A stretch of DNA of 64,000 nucleotides from Portulaca oleracea (taxonomy: Eukaryota; Streptophyta; Magnoliopsida; Caryophyllales; Portulacaceae): NCBI GenBank assembly GCA_029582165.1, contig CM055868.1:8817501-8881500 (forward strand), read 5' to 3'. Below are positions 12,108 to 22,776 of this stretch, one piece after another. Below the pieces are notes generated by a model. That model saw only the letters and a list, made by a program, of their open reading frames with translations, had not been told where the DNA came from and ran no database searches. Every line of letters begins with the position of its first letter. Position 1 is the stretch's first letter. Made by a program: the position numbers and the translations under genes.

Positions 12108-12309
12108 TACTCTTGGGTTGAACGTATGGTTAGTAAAGGAAACCATTATATTTGAACTTTTAAAAATATTTCTTAAGACTATTTTATAAATTAATAAATA
12201 AGGATAGCTTAGAATTTGAAATAAACTTTCCAACAAACTTTCTAAGTTTTCAAATATAAATCAAACACTTTAAAATATTCTTTTCTGAGGAAAAGTTTCT
12301 CCGAAAACA

Positions 12310-12880
12310 TCATACATAGTTTTTTTTAAAATCCGGGTAAAGGAGGGATACAAAGGGACTAGGAGACCCTTTTGCAATGCGTCTACCTAAGTTATCATGA
12401 AACAAAATAAAAGAAAACGCAGAATCAGGGCTAAGACTCCAAACGACCCTATTTTGGATGGAGCGCTCCTTATTCACTAACCAATCTGTCGCCATGTTAG
12501 CTTCTATAAACACGTGTTTTATCGAGAAAGCCTCACAGAATTGAAGATAATTCCATATGTCTCTAATAGTCATGTCTATCTGCCACGAAGTTTTAAAGCA
12601 CCCTTGGATTGCTTGAACAAGGATAAGGTTATCACTTTCAACTTGAACTTTCTTGAAACCTGCTTGGATAGCTTGTTCCAACCCAAACTTGATTGCTAAA
12701 GCCTCCGCAAGAAGAACAGGTTCAAAGTGTAGTTTGAGGGAACCCGCGCGAAGAAATCTGCCTAGATGGTCGCGAATGGCAAACCCGGCTGCTACACCTT
12801 GCCCGTTGACGAACCATCATAGTTAAGTTTGACCCATCCAGGATCCGGACGAATAGGTTCAGAGTCCTAAATAATTATAG
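12310..12880 (-). pseudogene. RNase H tail of a second LINE
   Basis: From about 12835 the minus strand encodes WVKLNYDG, then after a frameshift AGFAIRDHLGRFLRAG, LAEALAIKFGLEQA and VQVESDNLILVQAI, which are RNase H motifs. The T run at 12320-12327 may be its poly-A. It is a different, more diverged LINE from the neighbour, and only the last domain is present. Confidence 0.75.
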
Positions 12881-13024
12881 GAAAAAAAAGTTTGGACTCT
12901 ATCTTATCCACATCTGAACACTAATGATTAATGGTAAGACAAGGTAAGTAGTGGATAGTGCTATTACTCTTTTAATGGAAAAGAAACAAAGTGTTAAAAC
13001 TAGATGTCAAGTTGAGGATGATAT

Positions 13025-13891
13025 TGTCAAGTTTTAGGTTATCTATTTCCTAAACAGATACAGATTAATTGGCGGAATATTCATAACAATTATAAACAAT
13101 TAATCACAACAATTGCAGAGGCTTTAGTAATTATACCCAATTGCTAATTCTAGCTGAAGAAGAGGTTGACCTTCAAGATTCCAATGCTGAAATCCTCCAC
13201 TGAAAAGTCCACGCAGCACTCCGGGAACCCGATTGCTAAATCGACCCGATCGAGACGAATCTCAATCTAAGATGTATGTATTTAATATATGAGAATGTTT
13301 CAGGAAACAGATAATGTTTCAGGAAACAAGAACTGCAAACTAAAAGAGACAGGAACTCAGAAAATCACCCTGATATCTCTCTAAGAGTCTTAGTCAGTTG
13401 GTGTGGTATTATCTCTCACAGAGACCCCTTTATATAGTATTTAGATAACCTAGGGAGAAGGCACAAAACCCTAAAGGGCCGACTTAACGCAACGGCGCAC
13501 TTCTCAGGCCCAACACGGTTCGTGTTAAGTCAACACGGTCTGTGTTGGACTCCAGAAGGTCCATTAACTCGGCCCATGGACACCACGGACCGTGGTGTCC
13601 CAACACGGACCCTGTTGGGTCAACACGGCCCGTGTTGAACCAGTTAGGTCCGTGTTGGGCTGATTTCTCACACAAATCAGTTCCCCACATTTCTAACATA
13701 ATACGATATTATTTAGGTAACATACATTGTTCCAGGGCACTGACCTGTGTGACCTAGTAGGACCAAATAATATAGTTGTAATTAAACATATTCAATTACT
13801 AATTATAGAGGTCTCTAGCAAGACATATGATTATTATATCACTTTGGTTTAATCTCCATGTATATCGAACATTGTCAGGACATTCCCAACA
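13025..13891 (-). mobile_element. Solo LTR of the Copia family (copy A, 867 bp)
   Basis: It is homologous end to end with the two LTRs of the Copia element to its right. Exact TSD GATAT flanks it (13020-13024 and 13892-13896), so it is an independent insertion reduced to one LTR. On the minus strand a TATATAAAGG box lies near 13430-13440. The palindrome block is at about 13506-13660. Confidence 0.9.
13506..13660. repeat. Palindrome array in LTR A (about 6 units)
   Basis: This is a series of imperfect 15-16-bp palindromes of the type AACACGGNCCGTGTT, with one variant CACCACGGACCGTGGTG. It lies about 75-230 bp upstream of the LTR TATA box in transcription sense, so it is in U3. Confidence 0.85.
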
Positions 13892-14029
13892 GATATGAAT
13901 CAGTATAGCGGTATATAAGACCAACTAGTCTTCCTCTTTGTCAACTTGTAGTACACACCAAGGCGAACCATAATTTCAATATATTTCAAGTAATTGTCTT
14001 GCAAATAGCAGTGTTGGCATGGTAGCTCT

Positions 14030-14924
14030 TGTTAGGTTTTACGTTATCTATTTCCTAAACAGATACAGATTAATTGGCGGAATATTATAACAGTTATAAA
14101 CAATTAATCAACACAATTGCAAAGGCTTTAGTAATTATACATGATCGCTAATTCCTGCCGAAGAAGAGGTTGACCTTCCAGATTCCAATGCTGAAACCCT
14201 CTATTGAAAAGTCCACGCAACACTCCGAAAACCCGATTGCTAGATCGACCCGATCGAGATGAATCTCAATCTAAGATGTATGTGAGATTGTTTAGGGAAA
14301 CAAAGAATGTTTCCTGAAACTAGAACTGCAAACTAAAAGAGAGAGGAACTCAGGAAATCACCCTGGTATCTCTCTAAGAGTCTTAGGCAGTTGGTGTTAA
14401 ATAATCTCTCCCAGAGACCCCTTTATATAGTGTTTAGAAAACCTAGGGAAAAGGGTTCAAAAACCCTAAAGGACCGAATTAAAACAACGACGCCTATCTG
14501 GGCCCAACACGGTCCGTGTTGAAACACGGTCCGTGTTGAAACAACACGGTCCGTGTTGGACTCCAGAAAGTCCAATTATTCTGCCCATAGACACCACGGA
14601 TCGTGGTGTCTCAACACGGACCGTGTTGGGACAACACGGACCGTGTTGGGACAACACGACCCGTGTTGAACCCAATTCGGTCCGTGTTGGGCTGATTTCT
14701 CACAGAAATCAATTTCCAACTTTTCTAAACGTGATACTATATCATTTAGGTTACATACATTGTTCTAGGGCACTGACTTGTGTGACTCAGTAGGACCAAA
14801 TAATATAGTTGTAATTAAACATATTTAATTACTAATTATAGAGGTCTCTAGCAAGACATATAATTACTATATTAGTTTGGTTTAATCTCCGTGTATATCG
14901 AACATTGTCAGGACATTCCCAACA
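14030..14924 (-). repeat. Copia 3' LTR (copy B, 895 bp)
   Basis: The ends on the minus strand are TGTTGGGA...CTAACA. The TATA box CTATATAAAGG lies near 14420-14432. It has the most palindromes of the three LTRs (about eight, 14505-14695), which accounts for part of its extra length over copy C. Confidence 0.92.
14505..14695. repeat. Palindrome array in LTR B (about 8 units)
   Basis: AACACGGTCCGTGTT-type palindromes are repeated nearly head to tail at 14509-14560 and 14613-14695, with CACCACGGATCGTGGTG between them. Compared with LTR C, extra units have been gained. Confidence 0.88.
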
Positions 14925-14942
14925 ATCTCCCACTTGTCCCAC
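14925..14942 (-). other. Copia polypurine tract
   Basis: The minus strand reads GTGGGACAAGTGGGAGAT directly before the 3' LTR. This is the standard Copia plus-strand priming site. Confidence 0.85.
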
Positions 14943-15399
14943 AAGTGTTCGATTCCTTGAATTCCCTTGTCACTTACTGTCTCATGTTCGGATAAGGTAA
15001 GCTGATGTCATCCTTATGTAAGTTCCGAAATGTTCCTCGATCTCCGAGTTTAGACTTTGAAAAACAGATGATCAACTGTTGATTCAACTAAGCTCGACCA
15101 AGAATTTTCAGTCCAATCTCACCGAGTGGCCAAAAGACAATTGTCCCTAATAGGGAGGACAATTCCATCTTGTTCAGACACACATTCTCACATGATCCAA
15201 CTGTAACCCAGACACCACCTTTATAGCCTACTGTTACGAAAGGCGTTTAACGCGCTCCAAAGTCACAGCAGATCATGCAGTCTGTGTACTGAACTCAGGA
15301 TTCAGGAATTTTGAGTAGTGAGAGCTCCTATGACAATTCCCAACTTAAAGAGCTCCCACTGCGGGTCAGTTCGGTAGTTGTTCTCAATAGTACCCATGT

Positions 15400-16400
15400 G
15401 ATTGATTTATGATGTCATCACATCACTATGATCACGAAACTTGATCATCACCTCAATCCTACATACTAATTGTGTTGATATTACCAATGTTCCTACGTGA
15501 TAATACAATTAGGAACCAGGTCGACTATCGACCAAGACTAGCGTTGTCAAGTTCACTAATGGGGTTTCAGAAATCGGATCTCATCCAATTTCCCATTTTG
15601 AATGCGCTAACATTTTTGGACATTTACATAATTCTAAACCACAATTGATGTAAATTTTGGAATCTTATTCTCAATGATGAATCAACAAGGTCATAATTCA
15701 TGAACAATTCATGCAAATTTGACTTGTTAATATTTCGGAATGTGTTTAATACATATTGCCCATGCATGACTATCATGCTATAACTACAACAGGGGTTTAG
15801 TACATAATACTTGCAATGAACCTCGTACATATACCATCTCACTAATGACCTTTCATATAGGAAGATATTTCTGGAACACATGTTTGGATTCATAGTGAGC
15901 TTCAGTTCCTTTGCTTGAGTGATGGCTCCTATCAATAAGGCTTCATTTCTCTCATGAGCTAGAAACATCACCCAGTTCTAAAAAGCGAACTTGATCCTAG
16001 TTTCTGCCACAACTTCTAAAGTCGTGTCATACTTGTCTTATTTGTAGAATTAACCGCATGTCATGTTAGGAACTTCTTCCAGTTCACCTCAATACCACTC
16101 AATACAGATCGTATAATTTTCTCTGACCTTTCAGATAATCATATTTCTCTGCATGACTGTAGCATCAATGCAACTCTTCACACTTAGCTTTTATCAGCCA
16201 CTTTAGACTTAGGACACATCCTTAGTTTTGCTTATAATATACAATGTATATGTTATGTTGGAATTTGAACATCTCATGGCATACATTAATCTCATGCCTG
16301 AAGCATGAGTTATATTTCTCATCCTTCTTAGAAATTCTGATTGTTTTGAGACAATCAAATTCCGTAAGGATATGCCATGATTTTGGAAATTAATCCATTC
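15400..16400 (-). pseudogene. Decayed Copia RNase H and 3' pol region
   Basis: By position this stretch after the RT should hold RNase H and the end of pol. A minus-strand open stretch at 15971-15624 is not clearly recognisable, and no catalytic motif could be placed. The call rests on position, not sequence. Confidence 0.4.
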
Positions 16401-16499
16401 TCGAAGTGAGTTGAACTATTCAACACCTAGTTAACTTTGATTCAAACAATCAAAATCTTTAATCTATCATTATAGATCTTGTTTCCAATAAAATTCTTA

Positions 16500-17000
16500 G
16501 CCCCACCAATCCTTCACTTTGAAAATTATTTCCAAGTCAACCTCAATAGAAGCAACATTGGAATATTCTTCTCAATAGGCAGTATGTCAATCACATACAA
16601 TATCAGAAAATGCATTGCTCCCACTGAACTTCTTGTAAACACAATATTATCTTTGGCACTTCCCAGTATGTCAAACCTTTTTGATATCCTGGTCAAGAAG
16701 GTCAATGATTCCAACTCTTAGAAGCTTCCTTAAGACCACAGATGGTCTCTTGAAGTTTACAAGTATTCCAACAAAAGACCACTCAGTTGTGTCAAGTACA
16801 CACCTTTCTTCAAAATCTAATTTTGAAGTCAGTCTTGATGTCTATCTTAATGAACCCATGTTTTGCCTTAAAACCCTCATATGCCTGATGGCTCACACCT
16901 TCAGACAAATCAACCAAGTTCTAAACTTGGTTGAATACATGGAATCCATTTTAGACTTGGTTGCATGGAATCTTGATTTACTTAAAGCTTCTTTTATGTA
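16500..17000 (-). pseudogene. Copia reverse transcriptase remnant
   Basis: The minus strand encodes GLKEASKSWN-like residues near 16700-16740 and HFLILYVIDILPIEKNI near 16620-16560. These are the Copia YGLKQ-SRSWN and FLVLYVDDILLIGN blocks. The catalytic YVDD is changed to YVID, and frames are broken. Confidence 0.8.
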
Positions 17001-17779
17001 GGTAGAGTCATTACTTTCTAAAAGTAACATCACACGTTCATCCATAGAAGATCGATATCTTTGTGGTTGACGGAGTTGTTTACCTGACCTTGCTTGGAAT
17101 AATGTTCATGACACCTCCTCCTCAACGTTTTGAGGAACTTCAACTGCCTCAACCTTGTTCTTAATTTTCCGGCCAATAGGAAAATTTGAAATAGGATCAA
17201 GTAGTGGAGTTTTGTGTAATGTTCAGGTGATGATTATAGTGTTTTGTGTCTCTCGAACTTCGGTAAGTTCAAAAAACTCTCCCACTCTTTCTTTTAGAGA
17301 ATAACATATTCTCTAAGAAGAAAGCATTTTGAGACACAAACACTTTCCTCTACAAAAGTTTGTAGAAGTGATACTCCTTCCTTTCAGAAAATGGTTCAAG
17401 AACCTCTCTTCTCCATATCATATATGGTGTCTTCACTAGTGCTTCAGATAATCTTTATTCAATAATTAGAGCTATGGCTAATTGCGTGTATCCCAAAAAG
17501 GTGATCGGCAATGTTGACTCAACCATCATTGATTGCACAATATCTAATAAGGTGTGATTTCTCTTTTAGATACGTCATTGAGATGTCGTATTCTTAGAGG
17601 AGAGAATTATGAAACAATTTCACATTCTCTGGAATGGTCAGTGAAATTATGGCTCAAATACTCATCTCCTCAACCTTATTGAAGGGTTTTGATTTTCTTG
17701 CCAAGTTGGTTTTGTACTTCACTTTGAAAATCTTTGAACATTTCAAATGATTTGGACTTGTGGCATATTAAGTTGATAT

Positions 17780-18010
17780 ACCCATATCTACTAAAAATCG
17801 TCACTGAAAGTGATGAAATGTACAACAAACCTTCTTCTAGCACTAGTGCTCATAGGCCCACATACATCAATATGTTTGCATCCTAATAAGTCATTAGCTT
17901 GTTCACCAATTCCAATAAGAGATGATTTTAGTCATCTTACCCATCAGGCATGCTTTACAAACATTGAACTTTTCAAGGTTTATGTTTTCCAAAATCCTGC
18001 ACTATGCAGT
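17780..18010 (-). pseudogene. Copia integrase remnant (segment 1)
   Basis: The minus strand gives IDVCGPMSTSARRRF and FITFSDDF around 17880-17790. These match the Copia integrase core start (DVCGPM...RGG..YFITFTDD) with its first catalytic Asp. Upstream, ANDLLG and a Cys-rich stretch represent the HHCC zinc-binding end. Stops interrupt it. Confidence 0.82.
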
Positions 18011-18229
18011 TTTCTGAATACATTTCTGATTAATATGACTTAAGCTTATAGTGCCAGAATTGTGTTTCATTTGAGTCATTTGTTCAAACTCTTAGCTCAA
18101 CCATTAGCATCATTTCGATCGTATCTAGGTGCTCTCATTGTTTCGTCAAAACTACTTCATTTTGGAAATCTTTAAACTATTTTAACATTCCAGCTTCAGA
18201 TGAATCTCATAGACATGAATCACCATGTG

Positions 18230-18480
18230 TTATTTTATTCATCTTTGAAGATTTGAAGTAATCCATCTCTTGTACTTGTGCTCAATTGGACTACATACAT
18301 CCATATGCATGAGTGTTTGTTGGCACGTTCACCCTTTCTTGTAAAAGATACAGTCATGCTTTGCAAACATCACATGTTTATCATTCAAAAGTCTATCACT
18401 GTGACGCTTCTGAATGCGCTCTGGTTTGCATGACTTAATACATAGTTACAAGTTTTATGTTTGAACATGAGTTATTCCTT
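18230..18480 (-). pseudogene. Copia integrase remnant (segment 2, duplicate)
   Basis: It encodes VSFTRKGERANKHS and a decayed DVCGP region. It covers the same part of the integrase as 17780-18010, so the zinc-binding/core junction appears twice in one element. Confidence 0.65.
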
Positions 18481-18799
18481 TTAAACCTCTTGGTTTCAAT
18501 GTGTTGGGTGTGTTTATCCGAGATCCACTTTCTCTCTTTCTAATTGAGAGTAAGAAATCAAATTTCTACTTATAATGAGAATATAGAATCACCTATAAAT
18601 TTCTCTTATAAGTCTTAAGGGAATGGATAAAAAACCAACTCTTCATAAGGAACTACAACTTATTGCATGTTCCTATTTGTAGGCTGACTCTCATCCTTCA
18701 AAGCACATCTACTTTGCTGTAGATACTGCACATTTGCCTAAATGCGAGTTTCACAGCCGGTATCTTATACTCAAAATGGGTTTAATAAGGGTAGTGTGT

Positions 18800-20200
18800 A
18801 TCATATACGCATTTGCCTAGAATTGAAATCATATCTCAAGTCTTCCTCATAGTTATTCACGTTCCCAGTGTCATGCATGATCTGGTTGTCAACCGGTTTG
18901 CTGTCATTGGTTGGGTATGTACAACTGTTTGTCCTTACCTTTCCTTTGACTTCTTGTCTTTGATAGATTTCTTAAATCTTATTTTTCTTTCACTAAAAGA
19001 CTATCTTTGGTCGCCAATCTTTTGGCTAAAGAGGATCCGAGGTTTCTCATGTTTTAAAATAGTCAAATTATTTCAGAACATGAGTGCCATCAATTGGCCT
19101 TTATCTACCTTAATCGAGACTATCTGGTTATTGGTTTCATATTTGTCAACTCTAACTAGTTCGATAAACTTGTTTTTGAGTTAGTAATATTGAAATCTTC
19201 CTCTAATCTTCAAACATTTTGAAGTTAAAATTGTATGAATACTATGACATTACATGTATTCATTTGACTTGATTGACCTCTTAATATTGATGCCTAGCTC
19301 AATGTTATATCAAAGACATGTTTCTTTTAATCGCCTTCAAGACAATCTTGCGATGGCAATGCCAATTAGGAATTGGTGTAATTGTTTTTCTCTTTCTCAA
19401 GGAGAAAACAATATTTTATTAGTGGTGGATGTTTGAGTGAAAAGACATAAATAATTTTACGAGACAAGTTGGTTCATTTTAGTTATTATTCATCAAAAGA
19501 AATTAAACTAATTTAATTTCAAATCAAAACACTTTATCAACTCTCATTTAGTGTTTTAATTTACCAAGACCCACAAGACTCATAGGCTCAAGTGGACTTT
19601 GGCCCAACAAAACTCGATTCCATGTTATCTTTGGTGGATCATCTTATGATCGATCATTCAAAATGACTCTTGGCAAGAAATTTGTATCGAATACAATATT
19701 TCTCTTCCTCTGCTCTTGGCCCAAAACTATTTTGATAGTCAATTTAAATTGACCTAGCTCCCACCCTACTTATTAATGATGGACAAATAATTCGCTTTGG
19801 CTTTCTTTATTTATCCATCTAAGTGGTGTTTCGATAGGTTGAGCAATAATTCATTTTGAGAGTAGGTTTTATTATCCTAAGCATGCAATTTTAGGTGAAC
19901 TCTTTCGAAAAGCATAAAAGGTATAATAAAACATGCAATAACGAATTTAAAGCATAAATAAAACCCCTAGTATGGCCACCTAGACTTAATCAAACTAATT
20001 TAACTAAGCCTTGATAGTATTCAAGAAAATCTTTTTGGGTCTTGCAACTTCCTTGGATGGGCTCCCAAGAATCGACACTTCTTTGTTGGGCTCCCACTCA
20101 ACTTGTTGTCTCCAATTACAACAAATTTACAAAGTGTACCTCACAATTGAGGCCTTACATGAATTAAAAAATAAACTTAACTGAAAATTAAATTTAAAAA
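18800..20200 (-). pseudogene. Decayed Copia gag/protease region
   Basis: By position between leader and integrase this should be gag and protease. Short runs are open in places, but no CCHC knuckle or DSG protease motif could be read. The sequence is AT-rich and full of stops, so the call rests on position only. Confidence 0.45.
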
Positions 20201-20693
20201 TTAATTCAACGAAGGTACGCAGACCGTATTTCACCCAACCCGGTACGCAGACCGGTAAAATCGACTATCTATTGCCATACTAGAAGCACATGCAAACATG
20301 TAATATTGCAATAATTATATCAAATATAACACATGCTTAAATAACAAATTATAAAGGCATATATATAATTGCAATATAACACATAAGGAAATAAATACTA
20401 AATAAAATTTCCTAAAAGGTTTGCATGACTAATATAATAAACAAAATCCAAATTTTATCTTAGTTACCTAAACAGATTTAGGATTTTATACCTATACATA
20501 CAAAATACTTGACTTTCCTAAAATCAAGGAGTCTAAAAGATACTATATCTTTTAAAGGTATTGTAAGTTTCCTAAACTTTACAAAATAATAGATTTTATA
20601 CCCATTATCTGATTTAGTAGTAATAGGATTTAATAATTAATTTCTAAAATTACAAACCCTAAAAATACACGAATTCACCAAAACTGCTGGTAA

Positions 20694-20735
20694 CACGGTC
20701 CGTGTTGGATCAACACGGTCCGTGTTACTTCGATT
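20694..20735. repeat. Palindrome pair in Copia leader
   Basis: TAACACGGTCCGTGTTGGA and CAACACGGTCCGTGTTAC occur side by side, 1.2 kb inside the 5' LTR. They are the same palindrome unit as in the LTR U3 blocks. Confidence 0.85.
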
Positions 20736-20819
20736 CAGTTAATTTAAATGAATGAAAAACTTAAATAAAACTATCATAACTTATCGAATTTAAAGATTTC
20801 ATATCGCAGTGTTATCTAA

Positions 20820-21500
20820 TAACCCAATATGAAATATTTTTCAGAATTTTAACAATTTCTAAAGATTGTAAAAATTTAGGGAATTAAACCTTTTAATTCT
20901 CCGTTTAAGAGGAAAATAAATAATAATAGTCCGATAAGTTTAAAAAATCAAATTTTATCATTTTTCCATACAGTAGGTTCATCCAATATGCTACTGTAAA
21001 AATTTCAGATTTTTATCAAATTTCAAAAATTAGAATAAAATTCAGAAAATTAAACAATTATACTTTTCTGTTAATCTGAAAATTAAAGGAAAATTTGTAA
21101 ACGATTTTGAAAATTCACGAAAATTTTATCCGTAACAGAATGGTTACTCAGTAACCTACTGTAAAATTTTCAGAAAATTTTCAAATTTCTATAAATATAC
21201 AAAATTCAGAGAAGCAACAAATTTATTTCTCTGAGATCTGAAAATCTAAATTAAGAAATATAATTTCACAGGATAAATTAACGGAAAATTTTTTCTCTAA
21301 AAGTATGGTTATCCAGTAACCTACTGTAGGAATTTCAGAAGTTTTACAAATTTCTACAAATTTATAAAATTCAGAGAATTAAACAAATTTTAATTCACTT
21401 CAGATCTGAAAACTTAATTAAAAAACCATTTTAATTGGGAAAAATTTACAAAAATTATGGAAAGTCCAAAACACTTCCAGACACCTCCAGTAAAAATTTC
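20820..21500. repeat. Tandem repeat in Copia leader, period about 165 bp, about 4 units
   Basis: A block with CTACTGTAAAAATTTCAG recurs at about 20991, 21157, 21321 and (as CTCCAGTAAAAATTTCAG) 21485, spaced 164-166 bp. Each is followed by similar AATTCAGA...AATTAAACAA and TCTGAAAA stretches. It is AT-rich and non-coding. Confidence 0.75.
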
Positions 21501-21923
21501 AGAAATTTTCGAGTTCGTTTGATATTTTATTTCGATTTTTCATATTTACCGTAAATAAACTAAATCAGAAAATTAATTCTACAAAACCCTATTTTGCGAA
21601 TTTAAACCTATTTCATGTATTGCCTACTGTTTAACAACATTAAACGTGATTGCTTCTAAAACATTCAAAATTAAATCGAGTTCATGTTATATTTAACAAT
21701 TAAACAAACATAAAATCGATTAAATAAAGACAATAAGAAATAAGCAATAATAACATATGAAATTTTACAATAAAACTTCAGATTTACTATCAAGAACATT
21801 AAAAAACTTTCATAAAGATTCAAAGTTTTAGGCATAAATATATTATAGCATATTCATAACATAATTCAACTATTGACAAAATTAATTATGAATACAAGTA
21901 CAATACTTTAGCATGCAATTGGT

Positions 21924-21936
21924 GGCTCTGATACCA
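21924..21936 (-). other. Primer-binding site (initiator tRNA-Met)
   Basis: The minus strand reads TGGTATCAGAGCC one base after the 5' LTR. It is complementary to the 3' end of initiator tRNA-Met and fixes the element's orientation. Confidence 0.93.
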
Positions 21937-21937
21937 C

Positions 21938-22771
21938 TGTTAGGTTTTACGTTATCTATTTCCTAAACAGATACAAATTAATTGGCGGAATATTATAATA
22001 GTTATAAACAATTAATCAACACAATTGCAGAGGCTTTAGTAATTATACCTGATCGCTAATTCCTGCTGAAGAAGAGGTTGACCTTCCAGATTCCAATGCT
22101 GAAACCCTCTACTGAAAAGTCCACGCAACACTCCGAGAACCCGATTGCTAGATCGACCCGATCGAGACGAATTTCAATCTAAGATGTATGTGAGATTGTT
22201 TCGGGAAACAGAGAATGTTTCCTGAAACTAGAACTGCAAACTAAAAGAGAGAGGAACTCAGGAAATCACCCTGGTATCTCTCTAAGAGTCTTAGGCAGTT
22301 GGTGTTAAATAATCTCTCCCAGATACCCTTTATATAGTGTTTATAAAACCTAGGGAAAAGGGTTCAAAAACCCTAAAGGGCCGAATTAAAACAACGGCGC
22401 CTTTCTGGGCCCAACACGGTCCGTGTTGGACTCCAGAAAGTCCAATTATTCGGCCCATAGACACCACGGGTCGTGGTGTCTCAACACGGACCGTGTTGGG
22501 ACAACACGACCCGTGTTGAACCCAATTCGGTCTGTGTTGGGCTGATTTCTCACAGAAATCAATTTTGCAACTTTTCTAAACGTGATACAATATCATTTAG
22601 GTTACATACATCGTTGGCAAGACCGACTACATGACCAAGAGACCAAATAATATAGTTGTAATTAAACATATTTAATTACTAATTATAGAGGTCTCTAGCA
22701 AGACATATAATTACTATATTACTTTGGTTTAATCTCCGTGTATATCGAACATTGTCGGGACATTCTCAACA
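21938..22771 (-). repeat. Copia 5' LTR (copy C, 834 bp)
   Basis: It is homologous to copies A and B. The TATA box CTATATAAAGGG lies near 22327-22338 on the minus strand. About five palindromes lie at 22410-22545. The region 22605-22640 differs from copy B by substitutions or a small replacement. Confidence 0.92.
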
Positions 22772-22776
22772 GCTCT

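Larger units (their letters stand above)
7261..12135 (-). mobile_element. L1-type LINE, 5'-truncated, degraded
   Basis: Minus-strand order, from high to low coordinates, is ORF1 (12107-11371), AP endonuclease (11260-10415), reverse transcriptase (9978-9026), zinc-finger/RT C-terminal region (8905-7978) and RNase H (8024-7386). The 3' tail is a poly-A, seen as a T run at 7271-7280. This is the normal order for plant L1-clade LINEs with RNase H. Homology to ORF1 stops near 12135, before the usual N-terminus, so the 5' end looks truncated. No clean TSD could be assigned. Several frameshifts and stops separate the domains, so the copy is dead. Confidence 0.88.
14030..22771 (-). mobile_element. 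Complete Copia-type LTR retrotransposon (8.74 kb), degraded
   Basis: It is bounded by exact TSD GCTCT (14025-14029 and 22772-22776). The element reads on the minus strand: 5' LTR 22771-21938, primer-binding site complementary to initiator tRNA-Met at 21936-21924, long leader with tandem repeats, decayed gag/pol, polypurine tract 14942-14925, 3' LTR 14924-14030. Integrase precedes RT (integrase about 18500-17400, RT about 17000-16500), which is Copia order. The coding part is full of stops. The LTRs differ by small indels, so this is not a recent insertion. Confidence 0.93.

Noticed and set aside
13484..13757. Open frames in the Copia LTRs on both strands
   Set aside because: They arise from the repeated AACACGGTCCGTGTT palindromes and have no known domain; both strands are open because the repeat has no stops.
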